Positions 17,052 to 24,184 of a stretch of 64,000 nt of DNA are shown here, in pieces. Every line of letters begins with the position of its first letter. Position 1 is the first letter of the stretch. The stretch spans positions 1-64,000 of the forward strand of contig CAJTXT010000002.1 in the NCBI GenBank assembly GCA_910583875.1, in the 5' to 3' direction. Made by a program: the position numbers and the translations under genes. This DNA is from an uncultured Vampirovibrio sp. GTDB lineage: Bacteria > Cyanobacteriota > Vampirovibrionia > Gastranaerophilales > Gastranaerophilaceae. The notes beneath the pieces were generated by a model. That model made no database searches. It was not told where the DNA came from and saw nothing but the letters and a program-made list of their open reading frames with translations.

Positions 17052-17732
17052 TTATTTCATATCTACTAGTATCTTTACGGTATTAGTTATTAAGCCGGCT
17101 GCCCATTTTAAGATTAAAATACCGCCTAAAACACCAATTAGCGAATCAAGATAATATAAACCAAAGTATTTGCCTGCAATTAGTGCTATGATTGCAAATA
17201 CTGATGTTAATGCGTCTGCTAATATGTGATAGTACGCTGCTTTGAAATTATAGTCTTTATCATTTGCACATTCTTCATCGTGATGTTCTTGATGATGTTT
17301 GTGTGAATGATTTCCTTCCATTATTAAAATACATACAGCATTTACGACTAACCCTATTATTGCGACTAAAATAGCTTCATTAAACTGAATTTCTAAAGGA
17401 TTTATAAATCTCATAATTGCTTCAACTATAATCCAAATACCTGTAAAACCTAAAAATAAAGAACTTGTATATGCTGTTAATGTCCCTATTTTATCTGTAC
17501 CATTTTTAAACTTATCAGAATCTGCAAGTTTTCTTGTTAAAACATATGCTGTAAAAGTCAGGCATAACGCTAAAGCGTGTGTCCCCATGTGGTAGCCGTC
17601 TGCCAATAATGCCATAGAATTTGTTAAATAGCCATATAAAATCTCGGCTATCATTGCAATAAGTGTAAATAAAATTACAACAAGCGTTTTCTTTTCATTT
17701 TCGCTTGTTATTTTGTTGTGATGCTCATGCAT
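17052..17732 (-). CDS. Cation diffusion facilitator (DmeF-like), short C-terminus
   Basis: This divalent metal/proton antiporter (226 aa) is expected to export Zn, Co, Cd or similar ions. TM2 carries ALLADGYHMGTH (D45, H48, H52), where the usual HxxxD reads HxxxH as in DmeF-type CDFs. TM5 carries YHILADALTSV with a normal HxxxD. A His-rich loop (NHSHKHHQEHHDEE) lies between TM4 and TM5. It stops at ILVDMK, soon after the sixth helix, so the cytoplasmic C-terminal domain found in most CDFs is missing. The MarR regulator gene lies 13 nt upstream, and the two probably form an operon. Confidence 0.88.
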   Translation of the reverse strand: MHEHHNKITSENEKKTLVVILFTLIAMIAEILYGYLTNSMALLADGYHMGTHALALCLTFTAYVLTRKLADSDKFKNGTDKIGTLTAYTSSLFLGFTGIWIIVEAIMRFINPLEIQFNEAILVAIIGLVVNAVCILIMEGNHSHKHHQEHHDEECANDKDYNFKAAYYHILADALTSVFAIIALIAGKYFGLYYLDSLIGVLGGILILKWAAGLITNTVKILVDMK

Positions 17733-17745
17733 AGTGTATCCTTTC

Positions 17746-18195
17746 TTAACTTAATTTATTTTCAAGATAATTATTGTAGTCAGTTAGGAATTCCTTTATT
17801 ATTTGCAGTTTGTCTTTGTCTATACTTTGTATAAATTCAAGGTCTTTGTTGCATAAAACTTCATGTATTTTTTCGTGTTCTTTATTTACAATCTGACCAT
17901 ATTCTGTCAATTTGTAATAAATTTCTTTTTGGTTAAACTCAGATGTGTAAATTTCTAAAACACCTTTTGAAATAAGTCTTTTTATTATTTTGCTTATTCC
18001 GCCTCTTGTTATATTCAAGACTTCAGATAATTTTGTTACATTAGGATTTTCTAATTTTTGTATTTGCGCAATGCAATGCATCTCAGAAAAACTGAAATCT
18101 TTTAATATTTCGTTTGTAGTCTCTTTTATGTACTTATTAAGTATTTCTTGTTTCTTTGAAATTTCTAAAATTAAATCTAATAAATTTTCATTCAT
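17746..18195 (-). CDS. MarR-family regulator, AdcR/ZitR-like
   Basis: This winged-helix repressor (149 aa from this start) has the recognition region KLSEVLNITRGGISKIIKRL and the wing after it. H40, H107 and H111 match in spacing the zinc ligands H42, H108 and H112 that I remember from pneumococcal AdcR. A metal-sensing role is therefore likely and fits the CDF gene 13 nt downstream. The longer frame to 18258 uses a TTG that lies within the -35 region, so 18195 is chosen. A perfect operator abuts the start codon. Ligand identity is inference. Confidence 0.82.
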   Translation of the reverse strand: MNENLLDLILEISKKQEILNKYIKETTNEILKDFSFSEMHCIAQIQKLENPNVTKLSEVLNITRGGISKIIKRLISKGVLEIYTSEFNQKEIYYKLTEYGQIVNKEHEKIHEVLCNKDLEFIQSIDKDKLQIIKEFLTDYNNYLENKLS

Positions 18196-18255
18196 AATAA
18201 ATATTGTTTCCACGTTAACAATATTTATTATGACTCTATTTTGTTTCCTTGTCAA
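18196..18255 (-). promoter_or_regulatory. MarR/CDF promoter with perfect 13-bp dyad operator
   Basis: On the minus strand, TTGACA (18255-18250) and CATAAT (18232-18227) are 17 nt apart. A perfect inverted repeat has 13-bp arms, AATAAATATTGTT (18196-18208) and AACAATATTTATT (18217-18229), around an 8-bp spacer. It overlaps the -10, the expected start site near 18220 and the leader up to the ATG. Autorepression by the MarR protein is the simplest reading. Confidence 0.75.
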
Positions 18256-18275
18256 CAAAAATTAAAATTTGTAAA

Positions 18276-19004
18276 CTAATTTTTTTCAACAAGCTTTTTA
18301 AATGCGTTCAAATCTTCAATTGTATCAATACCTATAGCTTGATATTCTACAACAGAAGTTTTGATTTTCATTCCGTTATATAGAGCTCTTAATTGTTCTA
18401 AGCTTTCAGCCTGCTCAACTTCCGGCTGAGGATATTGAGTCATTTTGAATAATGATTCACGCTTATAGCCGTATATTCCTATATGTTTGTAGAATTTTGC
18501 TATGCCTTTATTTCTTTCAAAAGGAATTTTTGAACGTGAAAAATACATAGCGTAGCCATTAATATCTTTAACGCATTTAACCATATTAGGGTCATCTAAA
18601 TCTTCATCTTTGATTTCTGCTAAAAGTGTTGAAATATCAGCATTCTCATCTTCTTTTATTTGTTTTATAACTTCTTCTACGCAAGCTGTATTAATCATGG
18701 GCTCATCACCTTGAAGATTAATAATGTATGAAATTTCAGGATATTTTTGAGCAACTTCTACAATTCTGTCGCTTCCGCATTTGTGGTTTTCTGATGTCAT
18801 TTCTACATTTGCACCGAAAGATTTAGCGCAGTCATAAATTTCTTGATTATCTGTCGCAATAATAACCATATCTGCTGATTTTACTTGAATAGCACGTTCC
18901 CAAACCCATTGAATAATCGGTTTATCACATACTTTTATTAACGGTTTACCTTGTAATCTTTTTGAATTGTATCTTGCAGGTATTATTATTGCTGTCTTTG
19001 ACAT
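18276..19004 (-). CDS. kdsB: 3-deoxy-manno-octulosonate cytidylyltransferase
   Basis: KdsB makes CMP-Kdo, the activated Kdo donor for the LPS inner core. The 242-aa enzyme has IIPARYNSKRLQGKPL (CTP-binding), ATDNQEIYDCAKSFGA, TSENHKCGSDRI and INLQGDEPMI. These agree with KdsB rather than the longer sialic-acid synthetases. The ATG directly follows the prmA stop, and the GGAGG site lies within the end of prmA. It is the last gene of accD-accA-prmA-kdsB, so LPS and fatty acid synthesis share a transcript. Confidence 0.95.
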   Translation of the reverse strand: MSKTAIIIPARYNSKRLQGKPLIKVCDKPIIQWVWERAIQVKSADMVIIATDNQEIYDCAKSFGANVEMTSENHKCGSDRIVEVAQKYPEISYIINLQGDEPMINTACVEEVIKQIKEDENADISTLLAEIKDEDLDDPNMVKCVKDINGYAMYFSRSKIPFERNKGIAKFYKHIGIYGYKRESLFKMTQYPQPEVEQAESLEQLRALYNGMKIKTSVVEYQAIGIDTIEDLNAFKKLVEKN

Positions 19005-19928
19005 TTAATCCTCCTTTTGTACAACAAAAGCAATCCATTCTTTTTGTCGCATTTCTTCAACTATTTTCAAGTTATTTTCATCGATTGCTTTTAATACAAC
19101 ATCTTCTTTCCCGTCTAAAATTCCGCTTAAAACAATTTTTGCGCCTGTCTTCATAATGCGTTTTAAATCAGGCATGATAGCGGCTAAAACATTATGCAGA
19201 ATATTAGCAAAAACAAAATCATATTTGTTGTCAGGCAAAATATCAGATGTTGCTGTTTGAATATTTATATCTGTTTCATTGTTTACTTTAGCATTTATCT
19301 TTGCTGTTTCTGTAGCTGTTTCATCATTATCAACGGCGTCTGCTTCTATAGCACCAAGTTTTTTTGCGCATATTGCAAGAATACCGCTGCCGCAGCCGAC
19401 ATCTGCAATTACAGCATTTTTACTCATATATTTTTCGCAAGCATTTACACATAATTGAGTAGTTGCATGTGTTCCTGTTCCAAATGCATTCCCCGGGTCT
19501 ATGTTAACTATAATTTCGTCGTTTTTCTTTTCATATTTTTCCCAAGTAGGGCAAATTACTATTCTATTTGAAATTTTAGATGGTTTCCAATGTTCTTTCC
19601 ATTTTTTAGACCAATCTACAATTTCTTGTTTATGAATAGAAACATTCCAACTTCCAATATCGCAATTAAATACTTTTTTATCAATAAGTTCTTGTCTTTG
19701 AGTTTTAAAGAAACTTTGAACTTCATCAAAATTGAGTACATCTGCAACTATATAAGCTTTTAAAGTATCTTCTGTTGTAGAAATAAGTTCAAGATTTTTA
19801 TATTTTTCTTCAGCCGTAACAATGCCTTCACATTCAAAATTAGTTTGCACTATATCACAAACAATATCAGCGCAGATAGGATTAATCTCGATACATACTT
19901 CCCAATATGTTTTATCGATTACTGACAA
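19005..19928 (-). CDS. prmA: Ribosomal protein L11 methyltransferase
   Basis: PrmA trimethylates ribosomal protein L11 using SAM. The 307-aa protein has an N-terminal substrate-recognition domain followed by a Rossmann methyltransferase. Diagnostic blocks are NIDPGNAFGTGTHATTQLC, the SAM loop VADVGCGSGILAICAKKLGA, and FANILHNVL in place of the usual NIL-x-x-x-L motif. The start overlaps the accA 3' end by 10 nt, which indicates translational coupling. It lies directly before kdsB. Confidence 0.92.
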   Translation of the reverse strand: MSVIDKTYWEVCIEINPICADIVCDIVQTNFECEGIVTAEEKYKNLELISTTEDTLKAYIVADVLNFDEVQSFFKTQRQELIDKKVFNCDIGSWNVSIHKQEIVDWSKKWKEHWKPSKISNRIVICPTWEKYEKKNDEIIVNIDPGNAFGTGTHATTQLCVNACEKYMSKNAVIADVGCGSGILAICAKKLGAIEADAVDNDETATETAKINAKVNNETDINIQTATSDILPDNKYDFVFANILHNVLAAIMPDLKRIMKTGAKIVLSGILDGKEDVVLKAIDENNLKIVEEMRQKEWIAFVVQKED

Positions 19929-20869
19929 AATACACCCATTCTTCTGTATTTATTATATCTTTCATCTCTTAATTTATTTGGCTCTGTATCTTTAAGTTCA
20001 TCAATTGCTTTTAGAATAGTTGATTTTAATTCATTACCAATCATTTCATAATCGCAATGAGCACCGCCTAAAGGTTCTTTTACAATGCCGTCAATAATAT
20101 CAAGATTTAATAAGTCTTCACTTGTAATTTTTAAAGCTTCTGCTGCTACATTTGCTTTTGAAGCATCTCTCCATAGAATTGAAGCGCAGCCTTCCGGTGA
20201 AATTACAGTATAGTATGAATGTTCAAGCATAAATACTTTATCTGCAACTGCTAAACCTAAAGCACCGCCGCTGCAGCCTTCTCCTGTTATAACAGCGATA
20301 ATAGGAACATTTAATTTAGCCATTTCTTTTAGGTTAACGGCAATTGCAGTACCTTGAGCTGTTTCTTCAGCTTTCATCCCCGGATATGCCCCCGGAGTAT
20401 CGATTAATGTTACAATCGGAAGATTAAATCTATTTGCGTGGTAGAAAAGTCTTAAAGCTTTTCTATAGCCTTGAGGCTGAGGCATACCAAAGTTATAAAT
20501 TAAATTTTCTTTAGTTGATTTACCTTTTTGAGTACCAATTATAACAACACTCTGGTCACCGATTTTTGCTATACCTCCGATGATAGCTCTATCATCAGTA
20601 CCTTCACGGTCACCATGCATTTCCATAAAATCAGTTGTCATTAATTTTATATAATCTAAGAAAGTGGGTCTATCTGCGTGTCTTGCTATTTGCAAACGTT
20701 GAGAAGGTGTAAGATTAGCATATAATTCTTTTTTATATTCTAATGCCTGCTGTTCAAATGTTTCTATTTGATCTGATACATCCATGCCTGATGACTCACT
20801 TATCTTTTTTAATTCTTGTATTTTTTCTTGAATTTCATATAGTGGTTTTTCAAATTCTAAAATAGCCAT
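19919..20869 (-). CDS. accA: Acetyl-CoA carboxylase carboxyltransferase subunit alpha
   Basis: AccA forms with AccD the carboxyltransferase that moves CO2 from biotin to acetyl-CoA, giving malonyl-CoA for fatty acids. The 316-aa length is standard. Typical blocks are FLDYIKLMTTDFMEMHGDR, GRREKG-like AQKGKSTKENLIYNFGMPQP, LIDTPGAYPG and GEGCSGGALGLAVADKVFML. It lies 9 nt downstream of accD. The gene ends within prmA. The biotin carboxylase and carrier genes (accB, accC) are not in this window. Confidence 0.97.
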   Translation of the reverse strand: MAILEFEKPLYEIQEKIQELKKISESSGMDVSDQIETFEQQALEYKKELYANLTPSQRLQIARHADRPTFLDYIKLMTTDFMEMHGDREGTDDRAIIGGIAKIGDQSVVIIGTQKGKSTKENLIYNFGMPQPQGYRKALRLFYHANRFNLPIVTLIDTPGAYPGMKAEETAQGTAIAVNLKEMAKLNVPIIAVITGEGCSGGALGLAVADKVFMLEHSYYTVISPEGCASILWRDASKANVAAEALKITSEDLLNLDIIDGIVKEPLGGAHCDYEMIGNELKSTILKAIDELKDTEPNKLRDERYNKYRRMGVFCQ

Positions 20870-20878
20870 TCTCTTCTC

Positions 20879-21742
20879 CTACTTTGTATGCAGACTAATT
20901 AATTTAGCAAGTGTTGATTTTAGTTCTGCTCTTGATGAAATCATATCAATTTGACCGTATTTCATTAAGTAGTTAGCAGTTTGGAAATCAGCCGGAAGGT
21001 TTTGGCGGATTGTTTGTTCAATAACTCTTCTTCCTGCAAAACCGATTCTTGCATCTTGCTCTGCTATTATAATATCGCCAAGTGTTGCAAAACTTGCAGT
21101 AACACCGCCGAAAGTAGGTTCAGTTAAGACTGTAATATATAATAAACCTGCTTCATTAAGACGCGCAACTGCACAACTGGTCTTAGCCATTTGCATAAGG
21201 CTTAAAATACTTTCCTGCATTCTTGCACCGCCTGATGCAGTAATTGCTATCATAGGTATTTTTCTTTTTAAAGCTTCTTCCATTGCAAGTGTTACTTTTT
21301 CACCAACAACACTTCCCATAGAACCACCCATAAAATCAAAGTCCATAACCGCAGTTGCAACCATGTGACCGTCTATTTTACCAACACCGGCTACAACAGC
21401 TTCATTCATGTTTGTTTTAGCTTTAGCCTGTGCAATTCTTTTTTTATAAGGTTCTGTATCTGTAAATTCCAATGGATCTGCAGTTGTTATATTGCTGAAT
21501 AATTCTTCAAATGTTCCTTCATCAAACAGTTGATTTATACGTGTTCTTGCATTTATTCTGAAATGATAATTACATTTCGGGCAAACATCTAAATTCTCTT
21601 CAACTTCTTTTTTTAGAAGCTGCGAATTACAATGATAACATTTAACCCAAAGCTTACCGATACTATCATCAATTTGAGTATCTTTATCTCTTCTTGCAAT
21701 TTGCATTTCTTTTCTTTGTTCGAACCAATCCTTTACTGTCAT
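20879..21742 (-). CDS. accD: Acetyl-CoA carboxylase carboxyltransferase subunit beta
   Basis: AccD is the zinc-containing beta subunit of carboxyltransferase (287 aa). The zinc ribbon is CYHCNSQ plus CPKCNYHF near the N-terminus. The crotonase-like core includes DFDFMGGSMGSVVGEK, ITASGGARMQE and LTEPTFGGVTASFA. It is the first gene of the accD-accA-prmA-kdsB operon and starts after a CGGAGGA site. A short perfect dyad lies in its leader and may be a regulatory site. Confidence 0.97.
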   Translation of the reverse strand: MTVKDWFEQRKEMQIARRDKDTQIDDSIGKLWVKCYHCNSQLLKKEVEENLDVCPKCNYHFRINARTRINQLFDEGTFEELFSNITTADPLEFTDTEPYKKRIAQAKAKTNMNEAVVAGVGKIDGHMVATAVMDFDFMGGSMGSVVGEKVTLAMEEALKRKIPMIAITASGGARMQESILSLMQMAKTSCAVARLNEAGLLYITVLTEPTFGGVTASFATLGDIIIAEQDARIGFAGRRVIEQTIRQNLPADFQTANYLMKYGQIDMISSRAELKSTLAKLISLHTK

Positions 21743-21766
21743 AAAAGACTTCCTCCGCTAATCTAC

Positions 21767-21798
21767 TTGTGCATTTGCACAATAATATATTCATTATA
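21767..21798 (-). promoter_or_regulatory. acc operon -10 box and leader dyad
   Basis: A TATAAT box on the minus strand at 21798-21793 has no good -35 at 17 nt. Just downstream of its predicted start, TTGTGCA and TGCACAA form a perfect 7-bp dyad with a 2-bp spacer (21767-21782). The position just after the start site suits a repressor operator. Confidence 0.5.
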
Positions 21799-21848
21799 CA
21801 ACAAATATAATTCTTGGTAATATTCTGCAAGTGTTTAGATTAGATTAT

Positions 21849-23618
21849 TTACATTCTTTCTGGTGCTTCAACGGCTATTAACTGCATTGCTGATTCAAGA
21901 ATTAATGTAACAGCTTTAACAATTGATAATCTTGCAAACATTAATTTTTCATCTTCAACAAGCACTTTTGAGAAGGAATAGAATTGATGGAAACTTGCTG
22001 CTAACTCTTGTAAATATTTTGTTAATAGATATGGAGTTCTGTTTTTTGCTGCATTTTGTACAACAGATTTATATTCTTCCATTTTTAATAATACTTTTTT
22101 AGTTGTTTCTAATGATTTTTCATCATCACAATTCCATAAAATTTCAAAATCATTTGTTTTTAATTCTGCCAGTTTTTCTTCTAAATCTGAAACTGTCGCT
22201 TCTTCTTTTGTTTTATTTATAATGTCATATTTTTCTTGAACTGCATGTCTTAAAATTGAACAAGCTCTTGCGTGTGCATATTGAACATAGAATACCGGGT
22301 TTTCATCAGTTTTTGATTTTGCAAGTTCTACATCAAAATCTAATGTGGTATCAATACTTCTCATAATCATCCAATATCTTGTTGCGTCAACACCTACATC
22401 TTCTATTAAGTCATCAAGAGTAATCATTTTTGTTCTTTTGCCCATTCTTACTTGTTCACCGTTCATTACAAGGTTTACAAGCTGACCTAATAATACTTCA
22501 AGTGAATTTGGATTATAGCCTAAAACTTCAATAGAAGCACGCATTCTAGGAATGTAACCATGATGATCAGCACCCCAAATATTCAATAATGTATCAAAAC
22601 CTCTTTGAAGTTTATTGAAATGGTATGCTATATCAGCTGTTAAATATGTATATGCTCCGTCTGATTTCTTTATTACTCTGTCTTGGTCGTCACCGTATTT
22701 TGATGATGCAAACCATAATGCTCCGTCTTTTTCATATAGAACACCAAGTTCATCAAGTTTTTTTATACATTCTTCAACTTTACCTGATTCATGAAGTGTA
22801 AGCTCGCTGAAATAATTATCAAAATGAGTGTGGAAATTTTCAAGCAACGCTTTTTGAAGACTTAACATTTTAAGTCTTGCATATTTTGATAAATATTTTA
22901 AATGTTCAGTATTAAATTCACCATTAAAATCTTTTTTTATTTGTTCAGCTTTTTCTTTTTCTACTTGAACAAATTCTTTTGCTACAGGTATTAAATATTC
23001 ACCTGTATAGAAGTTTTTCGCTTCTTCTTCACTGGAAGGAAAATCAATATCAACATTTAATTCTTTTAAAATTCTTATATAAAGAGACTTTCCCAGTTTT
23101 TGTATTTGGCTTCCTGCGTCATTAATATAAAATTCTTGATATACGTCATATCCGGAATATTTCATAACATTAGCTAAGGCACTACCCATAGCTGCCCATC
23201 TTCCGTGCCCTATATGAAAAGGACCTGTAGGATTAGCACTTACATATTCTAAAATAACTTTAGAACCGTTTCCTTGATTATTTTTTGCATAATCCAGCTT
23301 TTTATCAAGCACATCAAAAAGAATTGAGTTTAACATATTTGAATGCAGTTTAAAATTAATAAAACCTGCAGTTACATTAATGTCAAAATCTATTTTCTCA
23401 ATATTATCAGCTATAATTTGTGCTATTTGCTCCGGTGCTAATTTTGCATATCTTGCTAGTGATGATACATTAACTGCAAAATCACCAAATTGAGTATTTT
23501 TAGGAACTTCAGCTTGAAGTGAAAAATTATCCGTTTCACTCATTTGACCAAGCTTACTATCTTTAACCAATGTATTGATTACTGATTTTACATTTTCTAA
23601 AAAATACTCTTTTAACAT
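21849..23618 (-). CDS. argS: Arginyl-tRNA synthetase
   Basis: This class I synthetase charges tRNA-Arg (589 aa). The N-terminal Add-1 domain precedes the HIGH-type site in ANPTGPFHIGHGRWAAMGSA. The KMSK-equivalent loop lies near MGKRTKMITLDDL, a weak match as is common in ArgRS. The DALR anticodon-binding domain is at the C-terminus (HARACSILRHA to the end). It appears monocistronic. A 7-4-7 inverted repeat (TTAATGT, TTCC, ACATTAA) lies at 23631-23648, just before the ATG. Confidence 0.97.
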   Translation of the reverse strand: MLKEYFLENVKSVINTLVKDSKLGQMSETDNFSLQAEVPKNTQFGDFAVNVSSLARYAKLAPEQIAQIIADNIEKIDFDINVTAGFINFKLHSNMLNSILFDVLDKKLDYAKNNQGNGSKVILEYVSANPTGPFHIGHGRWAAMGSALANVMKYSGYDVYQEFYINDAGSQIQKLGKSLYIRILKELNVDIDFPSSEEEAKNFYTGEYLIPVAKEFVQVEKEKAEQIKKDFNGEFNTEHLKYLSKYARLKMLSLQKALLENFHTHFDNYFSELTLHESGKVEECIKKLDELGVLYEKDGALWFASSKYGDDQDRVIKKSDGAYTYLTADIAYHFNKLQRGFDTLLNIWGADHHGYIPRMRASIEVLGYNPNSLEVLLGQLVNLVMNGEQVRMGKRTKMITLDDLIEDVGVDATRYWMIMRSIDTTLDFDVELAKSKTDENPVFYVQYAHARACSILRHAVQEKYDIINKTKEEATVSDLEEKLAELKTNDFEILWNCDDEKSLETTKKVLLKMEEYKSVVQNAAKNRTPYLLTKYLQELAASFHQFYSFSKVLVEDEKLMFARLSIVKAVTLILESAMQLIAVEAPERM

Positions 23619-23695
23619 AATTCTGCTTTCTTAATGTTTCCACATTAAAATAATAGCAAAAACATGCTAAACAAGTAATTTGTTTTTAATCTACC

Positions 23696-23842
23696 TTAGT
23701 TTACCGCAATTTTCTTTTCATCAAGCGTATTTTTTATGCATAGTGTAAACATATCAACATTATAAAGTTTCGGATTAAGACAGCTTAAAATTTGTCTTAA
23801 TTTATCAATTGTATCATTAGATAATGCAGTTTCCGTGTTCAT
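23696..23842 (-). CDS. Small ORF, 48 aa, paralogue of the next upstream small ORF
   Basis: This short frame begins MNTETALSNDTIDKLRQILS, includes LYNVDMFTL and ends KKIAVN. A GAGG ribosome site lies 5 nt before the ATG, directly after a GAAA-loop hairpin. The neighbouring 45-aa ORF (23963-24100) shares MNT at the start, similar length, a leucine-rich middle and a hydrophobic D-M-aromatic segment near residue 30, so the two look like diverged copies. Two related frames, both with good ribosome sites, support real coding. I see no membrane helix or signal peptide. The function is unknown. Confidence 0.6.
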   Translation of the reverse strand: MNTETALSNDTIDKLRQILSCLNPKLYNVDMFTLCIKNTLDEKKIAVN

Positions 23843-23852
23843 AATTTCCTCG

Positions 23853-23887
23853 ATATCTTATACAGATTTCTCTGTTATATAAGATAT
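23853..23887 (-). promoter_or_regulatory. GAAA-tetraloop hairpin touching the ribosome site
   Basis: On the minus strand, ATATCTTATA then a short bulge then ACAGA pairs with TCTGT and ATAAGATAT around a GAAA loop. The base of the stem lies one or two bases from the GAGG ribosome site of the 48-aa ORF. It could modulate translation, act as an attenuator, or stabilise the 5' end of a processed message. Confidence 0.5.
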
Positions 23888-23962
23888 TCCCATTTTTATT
23901 TATATATAAACAATCGGCGTTTACATAATTAATGATAATTAATATTACTTTATACTATTGAT

Positions 23963-24100
23963 TTACACGTTAGCTAATAAAACTTGCTCATCAACGATAA
24001 CACTATACATATCAATGTCTAGTTTAATGTTTTCTACGTTGTTGATTAAGTTTTTTAATTCTAGGTTTAAATCTTTTGAGTTTAGTAAATCTGTGTTCAT
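23963..24100 (-). CDS. Small ORF, 45 aa, paralogue of the 48-aa ORF
   Basis: This frame begins MNTDLLNSKDLNLELKNLIN, includes KLDIDMYSVI and ends VLLANV. GGAGG lies 6 nt before the ATG. A second ATG in another frame starts 4 nt upstream, but it is only 2 nt from the GGAGG and leads to a 26-codon frame, so it is rejected. The pattern of MNT start, Leu-rich helix, DM-aromatic motif and hydrophobic end matches the 48-aa ORF. The pair lies between the acyltransferase gene and argS. The function is unknown, and a peptide or toxin-like role is only speculation. Confidence 0.65.
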   Translation of the reverse strand: MNTDLLNSKDLNLELKNLINNVENIKLDIDMYSVIVDEQVLLANV

Positions 24101-24184
24101 TCATTTCCTCCAAGAACTAACTCTATGTATATCGACATTCAAAGATTTAAACTTTAGTTTTTGATATATAATGTTTACAAAAAT

